A stretch of 18,897 nt of DNA from Phoronis ovalis (Eukaryota > Phoronida > Phoronidae), in contig JAOXYB010016988.1 of the NCBI GenBank assembly GCA_028565635.1, positions 1 through 18,897 of the forward strand, written 5' to 3'. Positions 16,501 through 18,897 of this stretch are shown here, one piece after another; position 1 is the stretch's first letter; every line of letters begins with the position of its first letter. Below the pieces are notes generated by a model that made no database searches, had not been told where the DNA came from, and saw only the letters and a list, made by a program, of their open reading frames with translations. Position numbers and translations under genes: made by a program.

Positions 16501-18847
16501 AGCCTGTTTGTGTATTTGTCACAGGTAAGTTAACTAACAATTCTCCATCCTTATTTACATCCAGAAGTTTCTTGCAACTTATATGCATTGGCTTAGGATC
16601 AACGTTTTCAATCATTTCATTAAGCAGCTCCTTCACAATGTCTGCACATTCAGATACTTTCAAAGTTTCCTTATAGTCTGATCTGAACTTATGGATTTCA
16701 TCACTTGTTGTACAACTGCATCTGTTGCTATTTTTTGGATTAATCCTGCTATATGAATTTATTTTTTTGCCAACCATGCAATTCATATTATTACTTGAAG
16801 GCTTTGCATCAAAACCTGACTGCAAATATGTTACATATCCGTTATTAAATCCTTGTTCTTGCAGTGCACATATTTTATTGTCAACAAAGTTTATGTCATT
16901 TTTATTCACACCATCACTGTCATTGCACAACTTTAAAACTCTTTGTAACAACTCTTGAATTAGATTATCTTCCTCAATTAAGTGATCTACCATTTTTTTG
17001 CTATGATTTCGTTGTGCAATTTGAATATTGTGTCCAGCAGGATCACGATTTTCCATGTCTTCAGCATCTGATATTTTATCATTTTTCATTAAAGTATTGA
17101 TACTGTTAGCAACATTGATATTGCACTTTTGGAGATTAGATGTAATAACTGGTTTTAACCCGTCTTTATCTTCTACTTTTTTGTGAAATTTATCATAGCT
17201 AACATCTTTGCCTTCACCACATGCAAGTCTTTTGAATGTCTCTTGGACATCTTGTGTGACTGCTACCTTCCCTGATGAGACAATCTGCAATTCACTTCCT
17301 TCCCCACTCTGCATTGTTATTAAACAAGTAAAGCAATTCACATGAGACAGGGTATGAACTATTTTTCATCACTCAACTAAGTACCTTTTAAAAAATAAAT
17401 CCAACTTTTTTCAGATGGTTATGACTGCTCTCAACAAAAAGTACATAATGTCACACAAACTGAAATCTGTTTGTAGAGTCCACTGAGTCACAATGCAAGA
17501 TCATACTTGTGCCACAATTTGGCGAACTTTAAGAACAGCTTCATTCATAAAATCAAGGACTTGCTAGAGTTCTTCGGAAAAAAAATAAGATAAAAAAACA
17601 AAATATTTCTTAAAATTTGAAGCACTTTTGCTGCAATTTTTTTTTTATTATGGTCACACCAAGTCCAACGCACCTTTTTAAGATATGATTAAATAGGAGT
17701 CGGACACACTCTTACTTTCCAGCATGACACAACTTTTACCTAATATATGATCATTCCGCCCTGTTAAAATAACATGAAAAGAACAGAAAAGATAAATAAT
17801 TTTAATATTTAAAATCATTAAATATTGTAGCCATTTATATTTACATCCTTACCAGTCAAATGCATTTTGGTGCCACCTTCAAAAGATCCTTGTTTGGGAT
17901 TGAAATCTGTCAAGTCGGGTTGAACAATGTATTCATGAACATATTGAGATCTTGCTAATCCAAGTCCTTTAACAGTGACTGTTACTTGCTGGACAATCCC
18001 AGCTAAAACACAGAGATGAATTACTGTATCAAATATATTCATATAGCAAAAATGAAATCAACAAAACTAGATATAGACAGGCTTAAGGTTTGAAAATTTA
18101 GTTAAATGCATAGTGAAATGTGTACTATATCTGTGTTTGGAAGTAAAGATAATCTGTTTCATAGCTGACGAGTTTTTTGATCATTGCTTTCAGTAGAAAG
18201 GTGTCTAAAAAACGACTTGACAAGTATTAGCTATTTCTTTAGATACATGTATTAATTTGTAAAAGATGTACCTGGTATCTGCTCAGCAACATCAATCTTG
18301 CATTTCAGCTCAGAATATGATGCTGTTACCACTTTACAAGAATGATTACCAACTTTAATGGAATTCTGACACTGATTGTCCCCAAAGCCTTGTCCTGGTA
18401 CATTAAAACGACAAATTTGTGGGTAAATATTAGCATTGAATTATTAATCTGCATAATGTGTGTGCATTTGTGCAATACATTGTAAGATTGACTCACATAT
18501 AAAAATGTAGGCTGTGCATTACAATTATTTTACTTTATCATCCATAGAGGTCAAAGGTCACAACTGTGGTGAGAAGAGAGTAAAATAGCATAATACCACA
18601 GTTTGTGTACTGAAAGAACTATCAGAGATTATTTAAGAACCGTACGATTATAACAAGTTTTAATGTTTACCTGTAACGGTTAAAAAGTCTCCTATTGTAC
18701 CATTATTGGGACTAACATCAGTTATTACTGGAGTTGCACACTGCCAGTAACTAAAGTGGAACGTGTCATCAGGTCCAGGCGGTTTGTTTGAAGTACAACC
18801 TGTAACTTGAGCTGTATCATTACATATCACAGCAGGTCTAGTAGCAC
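7367..18847 (-). CDS. PKHD1L1: Fibrocystin-L-like protein (PKHD1L1 family), 15 exons, partial at both ends
   Basis: Fifteen exons with GT-AG borders join in one frame on the minus strand: 18671-18847, 18272-18394, 17853-18002, 13617-13773, 12830-13103, 12328-12485, 11838-11952, 11186-11318, 10782-10955, 10283-10429, 9736-9910, 9210-9357, 8847-9003, 8406-8615, 7367-7542. They sum to 2,474 bases, about 824 codons, with phases agreeing at every junction and no internal stop. The product has seven IPT/TIG immunoglobulin-like domains, each starting I..(I/V)(S/T)P..G and containing (V/L)T(I/V).G.(G/N)F, then a G8 domain (GD.IVI, GG.L..GT...PF, IELHG) and the block ending HRHSQKENEE typical of fibrocystin-L. 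Family members are very large, single-pass, mostly extracellular proteins. The signal peptide and earlier IPT repeats must lie right of the window; the parallel beta-helix repeats, second G8 and membrane segment must lie left of 7367. PKHD1L1 is preferred over PKHD1 because invertebrate homologues are usually of the fibrocystin-L type, which I cannot test here. Confidence 0.9.
7543..8405 (-). other. Intron between exons 14 and 15
   Basis: An 863-base intron. It contains an A-rich simple stretch at about 7783-7810 (aaaaaataaaaaaata) and a short direct repeat, atgactgcag(c/t)atat, near 8020 and 8064. A GC-richer patch at about 8100-8200 holds loosely inverted ctgctttctgtt and aacagaaagt, possibly a decayed repeat. 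No exon was seen. Confidence 0.6.
8406..8615 (-). CDS. Fibrocystin-L exon 14: G8 domain core
   Basis: The acceptor is ..TTCTAAG|GTGGCA and the donor ..CTGCATG|GTAAGT. It encodes GGKVIFDEKDVTLKSEY, then ILITDGGLLQVGTEKEPF, KHKATIELHGHV and GVRHGALELHG. The spaced glycines and GG.L..GT...PF block identify the G8 domain. Phase 1 at both borders. Confidence 0.93.
8847..9003 (-). CDS. Fibrocystin-L exon 13: end of IPT 7 and start of the G8 domain
   Basis: The acceptor is ..TGTTTAG|GAGAGT and the donor ..ATCCAAG|GTAAGA. It encodes ESAEFYYVDVWSS, then the G8 start TFSWGGKGLPKAGDF, IVIPAQQTILLDTD and LKMLLIQG. G8 domains are extracellular beta-rich modules shared by fibrocystins, CEMIP/KIAA1199 and TMEM2. 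Confidence 0.92.
9210..9357 (-). CDS. Fibrocystin-L exon 12: body of IPT domain 7
   Basis: The acceptor is ..TTTATTAG|TGCCAG and the donor ..ATTCAG|GTATTT. It encodes ASGNKVLIGGTECDIV, then SGTNIVCTTHAHRQ and TKVVVDTGNGHAIQ. The first base completes a glycine codon; it ends in phase 0. Confidence 0.9.
9358..9735 (-). other. Intron between exons 11 and 12
   Basis: A 378-base AT-rich intron. A short near-palindrome (aagcttaaaaagctta, about 9504-9520) is the only structure seen. Confidence 0.6.
9736..9910 (-). CDS. Fibrocystin-L exon 11: end of IPT 6 and start of IPT 7
   Basis: The acceptor is ..TTTTCAG|GTTCTG and the donor ..AATTTTGG|GTAAGC. It encodes SGTKECDVVVKLPTG, the last strand FTLTTSGFQYQDAL, and TGTITEVSPTRGGTAGG with TKVTITGSNFG, the clearest IPT/TIG signature in the window. 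Phase 1 in, phase 2 out. Confidence 0.92.
9911..10282 (-). other. Intron between exons 10 and 11
   Basis: A 372-base AT-rich intron with nothing recognisable inside. Confidence 0.7.
10283..10429 (-). CDS. Fibrocystin-L exon 10: body of IPT domain 6
   Basis: The acceptor is ..TTAAAG|GCAGTT and the donor ..TCCGAAG|GTAGGA. It encodes GSFGGGLELTLTGSGFE, then VTVCNEDCKITEATSTQ and IKCVVPPSEG. Phase 1 at both borders. Confidence 0.88.
10430..10781 (-). other. Intron between exons 9 and 10
   Basis: A 352-base AT-rich intron with no recognisable element. Confidence 0.7.
10782..10955 (-). CDS. Fibrocystin-L exon 9: end of IPT 5 and start of IPT 6
   Basis: The acceptor is ..TTTTTAG|GTGACA and the donor ..ACAGAG|GTAAGC. 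It encodes DTDCTVTSATSTEIQC, the closing strands of IPT 5 (VLVNVDVENLG.., VEFEYEL), and YVSDISPNRG, the start of IPT 6. Phase 1 at both borders. The open frame running on past the donor is intron. Confidence 0.9.
11186..11318 (-). CDS. Fibrocystin-L exon 8: start of IPT domain 5
   Basis: The acceptor is ..GAATAG|ACATAT and the donor ..AAACTTG|GTGAGT. It encodes TYEYSSSA, then TPMINDVLPKKGTPGST and VTISGAGFSTNKGGND ending KLG. Phase 0 in, phase 1 out. Confidence 0.9.
11476..11674. mobile_element. Degenerate foldback (MITE-like) element in the intron between exons 7 and 8
   Basis: The ends ccaatagactat (11476-11487) and atagtctatttgg (11662-11674) are inverted, and matching inner blocks follow: gagccactacca against tggtggctcc, and cagcatgc..tttgtgaat against attcaca..gcatgct. 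The arms are imperfect, with a roughly 10-base insertion in the right arm. No coding capacity and no clear target duplication were found, so the family is not assignable. The host intron is 11319-11837. Confidence 0.55.
11838..11952 (-). CDS. Fibrocystin-L exon 7: IPT domain 4, second part
   Basis: The acceptor is ..CTATATAG|TGTGAC and the donor ..CCAGAG|GTATTT. The first base completes a serine codon. It encodes SVTSTRIICLTPTKSPRF, with the C of the C..V.S.T.I.C motif, then the last strand of IPT 4. The shortest exon seen; it ends in phase 0. Confidence 0.85.
11953..12327 (-). other. Intron between exons 6 and 7
   Basis: A 375-base AT-rich intron with nothing recognisable inside. Confidence 0.7.
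12328..12485 (-). CDS. Fibrocystin-L exon 6: IPT domain 4, first part
   Basis: The acceptor is ..TTTATAG|GCCGGT and the donor ..ATAAAGAG|GTATTGG. It encodes AGSCSLMVKP, then PTITDITPKQGSQNGGTK and ITIIGVGFEKSG.. ending GGKMCEIK. Phase 0 in, phase 2 out. Confidence 0.9.
12486..12829 (-). other. Intron between exons 5 and 6
   Basis: A 344-base AT-rich intron with no further structure that I can support. Confidence 0.7.
12830..13103 (-). CDS. Fibrocystin-L exon 5: end of IPT 2 and most of IPT 3
   Basis: The acceptor is ..TTCACAG|ATTTAG and the donor ..AAGGTG|GTAAGC. The first base completes an arginine codon with the AG left by exon 4. It encodes RFSSQFAFTESSTP, then IPT 3: QIVSISPQTLDADKST, VTIKGSGF, a C.IVSANMTEIIC pair and the closing strand KLKLNIGTKGDARCKV. 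It is the longest exon in the window and ends in phase 0. Confidence 0.9.
13104..13616 (-). repeat. Intron between exons 4 and 5 with a tandem duplication that includes an exon fragment
   Basis: About 13110-13270 and 13290-13418 are clear direct duplicates (shared blocks such as ggaaaattaaaatagagttt, cagtaatttaca and aatataataacacagat). The second copy is shortened by small deletions. Bases 13272-13301 also resemble the first part of exon 5: on the minus strand they read TTC..ACTCCA.AAATAGT as in the exon, but run into an in-frame TAA. This is a fossil copy of the exon edge. Confidence 0.8.
13617..13773 (-). CDS. Fibrocystin-L exon 4: body of IPT domain 2
   Basis: The acceptor is ..TTTACAG|GAACTGG and the donor ..AAATATAG|GTATTC. 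It encodes GTGFSPDMTVLLGERGSNC, then CKILEANYTDITC and the strand ending NQHSKKY. The exon enters in phase 1 and leaves in phase 2. Confidence 0.88.
14160..14830. repeat. Diverged tandem copies of an unclassified repeat in the large intron
   Basis: The segment around 14260-14400 matches 14605-14755 in order and orientation: ttag-rich start, (a/g)gtcattc, ta(g)actattacac(t)ctcc, gccttca..aatccac, then cat/ctttgt(c)tttgt. A further pair matches near 14405-14520 and 14760-14810 (accaaatatgaagtt against acggaatatgaagtt), and 14160-14205 resembles 14438-14485 (tgatcca.., tgtatttt). It looks like one old repeat of roughly 350 bases present in two to three partial copies. No coding potential was seen. 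Confidence 0.55.
15160..15220. repeat. Left copy of a diverged direct repeat flanking the nested ORF
   Basis: It is the partner of 17462-17520, same orientation, located just past the nested ORF's stop codon and overlapping its distal polyadenylation hexamer. The right copy has lost the hexamer (cagattt where this copy has aataaat on the minus strand). Confidence 0.6.
15227..15232 (-). terminator. Candidate polyadenylation signal of the nested acidic-protein gene
   Basis: AATAAA on the minus strand, 28 bases after the stop codon. A second AATAAA lies at 15164-15169, about 90 bases after the stop, which is a more usual spacing. Either would place the transcript end inside the fibrocystin-L intron and supports an independent gene. 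Confidence 0.45.
15260..17314 (-). CDS. Nested single-exon gene: acidic protein with three repeated modules, family not recognised
   Basis: A 684-residue ORF from the ATG at 17314 to TAG at 15260-15262, lying wholly inside the intron between fibrocystin-L exons 3 and 4, same strand. An in-frame TGA at 17366-17368 closes the frame upstream, and the ATG has A at -3. However, ATGCAG|AG also fits a 3' splice site, so an upstream exon is possible. The N-terminal half (to about 350) has mixed composition, with helical stretches and one segment (about 282-312, VAIGKWEHVYL.., LQVFDSAGYFVRE) resembling a single NHL beta-propeller blade of TRIM-type proteins. Then come three related modules at about 364-404, 452-493 and 518-553 (consensus L.L..IR.L.D.DVE.LQ..EKL...DV.FIKDI.K.L), separated by Asp/Ser/Glu-rich tracts and followed by a long acidic tail (561-677). 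A weaker relative may sit at about 116-151 (NKNDINFVDNKI). There is no signal peptide or membrane segment. Over 2 kb of open frame in AT-rich DNA and protein-level repeat conservation argue for a real gene. Function unknown. Confidence 0.75.
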   Translation of the reverse strand: MQSGEGSELQIVSSGKVAVTQDVQETFKRLACGEGKDVSYDKFHKKVEDKDGLKPVITSNLQKCNINVANSINTLMKNDKISDAEDMENRDPAGHNIQIAQRNHSKKMVDHLIEEDNLIQELLQRVLKLCNDSDGVNKNDINFVDNKICALQEQGFNNGYVTYLQSGFDAKPSSNNMNCMVGKKINSYSRINPKNSNRCSCTTSDEIHKFRSDYKETLKVSECADIVKELLNEMIENVDPKPMHISCKKLLDVNKDGELLVNLPVTNTQTGSYESQTIFSSVAIGKWEHVYLCDPQASSLQVFDSAGYFVRESPIQGDFSPIGYTISASHPQQMICVVCDSNSRELISDAFATFLFEKVQEKILTVLNLKDIRELVDVDVEGLQSNEKLSEMDVVFIKDIHKEMRINNSNNSNSSDDDEDDEEDSGNDVDSVDEDDKTADSDSDSEFEEKLPTLLNLKHIRKLQDIDVESLQHDEKLTKEDVDFIKDILKDLQAYILDTVETECVGDYKAGDDDVTRHTKKLIDFDVELLQPNDKLSGEDVDFIKDLLKDLKLTFTSNDAETDSSYVCDDDDDDEDDDSEVDGNEYDNETVDSDSDSITDDDLYSGTSEVVSSNDDCLTSSDGDVYSTSNNECSETGDDSFDDSTENEDKTNDGDDSNDSDDVNDADDGDDEESMNINISAIEE
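17462..17520. repeat. Right copy of a diverged direct repeat flanking the nested ORF
   Basis: This stretch resembles 15160-15220 in the same orientation. Shared blocks include gaaat, tcacaatgca and tcatacttgt, with scattered substitutions in between. It lies about 150-210 bases upstream of the nested gene's ATG. The left copy covers that gene's presumed 3' untranslated region. Confidence 0.6.
17853..18002 (-). CDS. Fibrocystin-L exon 3: end of IPT 1 and start of IPT 2
   Basis: The acceptor is ..TTTTAG|CTGGGA and the donor ..TGACTG|GTAAGGA. It encodes the last strands of IPT 1 (QQVTVTVKGLGLARSQY) and the start of IPT 2 (PDLTDFNPKQGSFEGGTK, MHLTG). Its donor opens the 4.1-kb intron that contains the nested acidic-protein gene. 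Confidence 0.88.
18272..18394 (-). CDS. Fibrocystin-L exon 2: body of IPT domain 1
   Basis: The acceptor is ..GTACCAG|GACAAGG and the donor ..ATACCAG|GTACATC. The exon encodes QGFGDNQCQNSIKVG followed by a C..V.A.Y.ELKC strand pair, which completes the LTVTG|GQGFG core begun in the previous exon. Phase 1 at both borders. Confidence 0.88.
18671..18847 (-). CDS. Fibrocystin-L exon 1 of the window: linker and start of IPT domain 1
   Basis: The acceptor is ..TTTATAG|GTGC and the donor ..ACAG|GTAAAC. The exon begins in phase with two bases completing a glycine codon and ends one base into the next codon. It encodes GATRPAVICNDTAQ.., then a Trp/Cys-containing linker, then the IPT start TPVITDVSPNNGTIGDF and LTVTG. 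The 34 bases around its acceptor are exactly repeated 46 bases upstream. Confidence 0.85.
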
Positions 18848-18897
18848 CTATAAACATAAAATACATTACATATCACAGCAGGTCTAGTAGCACCTAT
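18818..18897. repeat. Exact 34-bp direct duplication carrying a 3' splice site
   Basis: Bases 18818-18851 are identical to 18864-18897, an offset of 46. Each copy holds the end of the exon 1 acceptor (TAG|GTGC on the minus strand) plus the first 27-30 bases of the exon. The second copy runs to the window edge, so the true extent is unknown. Confidence 0.9.

Larger units (their letters stand above)
13774..17852 (-). other. Large intron of fibrocystin-L between exons 3 and 4
   Basis: The 4,079-base intron runs from donor GTAAGG (17852 leftwards) to acceptor ..TTTACAG at 13774. It contains the nested acidic-protein gene, its flanking direct repeats, the diverged tandem repeats at 14160-14830, and otherwise AT-rich DNA. 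Exons 3 and 4 join cleanly as HLTG|GTGFSPDM inside one IPT domain, so no fibrocystin-L exon is missing here. Confidence 0.85.

Noticed and set aside
1-18897. CRISPR array, bacterial operon, tRNA or rRNA genes
   Set aside because: The introns, splice sites and animal protein families show a metazoan nuclear genome; the tandem arrays have no spacers, and no cloverleaf or rRNA core was seen.

Overview
The window is genomic DNA from an animal, almost certainly an invertebrate. It is AT-rich, has small exons separated by GT-AG introns of a few hundred to several thousand bases, carries short inverted-repeat elements and tandem repeats, and encodes metazoan families (a rhodopsin-type GPCR and fibrocystin-L). 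The phylum cannot be fixed from the sequence alone.

Layout. (1) 509-1468, plus strand: an intact, intronless class A GPCR of 319 residues with an unusual set of core motifs. (2) 1469-7366: about 5.9 kb without a convincing gene. It holds two small tandem arrays (25-bp and 19-bp units) and one very clean miniature element at 6728-6912, with 29-bp perfect terminal inverted repeats flanked by TTAA, as expected for a piggyBac-type non-autonomous transposon. (3) 7367-18847, minus strand: fifteen consecutive exons of a fibrocystin-L (PKHD1L1)-like gene. The splice sites and phases chain without a break, giving about 824 codons: seven IPT/TIG domains, then a G8 domain and the start of the region after it. 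Both ends of the gene lie outside the exons seen here: the 5' end beyond the right edge, and the 3' end to the left of 7367. (4) Inside the 4.1-kb intron at 13774-17852, on the same strand, sits a single-exon ORF for a strongly acidic protein of 684 residues. It has three copies of a repeated ~40-residue module, separated by Asp/Ser/Glu-rich stretches, and I do not recognise it as a known family. Diverged direct repeats of about 60 bp flank this ORF.

How the parts relate. The fibrocystin-L exons form one gene whose product should be a very large, mostly extracellular, membrane-anchored protein. The acidic ORF is a nested gene. The GPCR may also be nested, antisense, in the next fibrocystin-L intron, because exon 15 ends in a good donor and I found no further exon to its left, but this is inference. 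There is no sign that the three genes work in one pathway.

The most noteworthy items are the nested acidic repeat protein with its flanking repeats, the TTAA inverted-repeat element, a duplicated 3' splice site at the right edge, a fossil exon fragment in the intron next to exon 5, and the GPCR's missing canonical disulfide.
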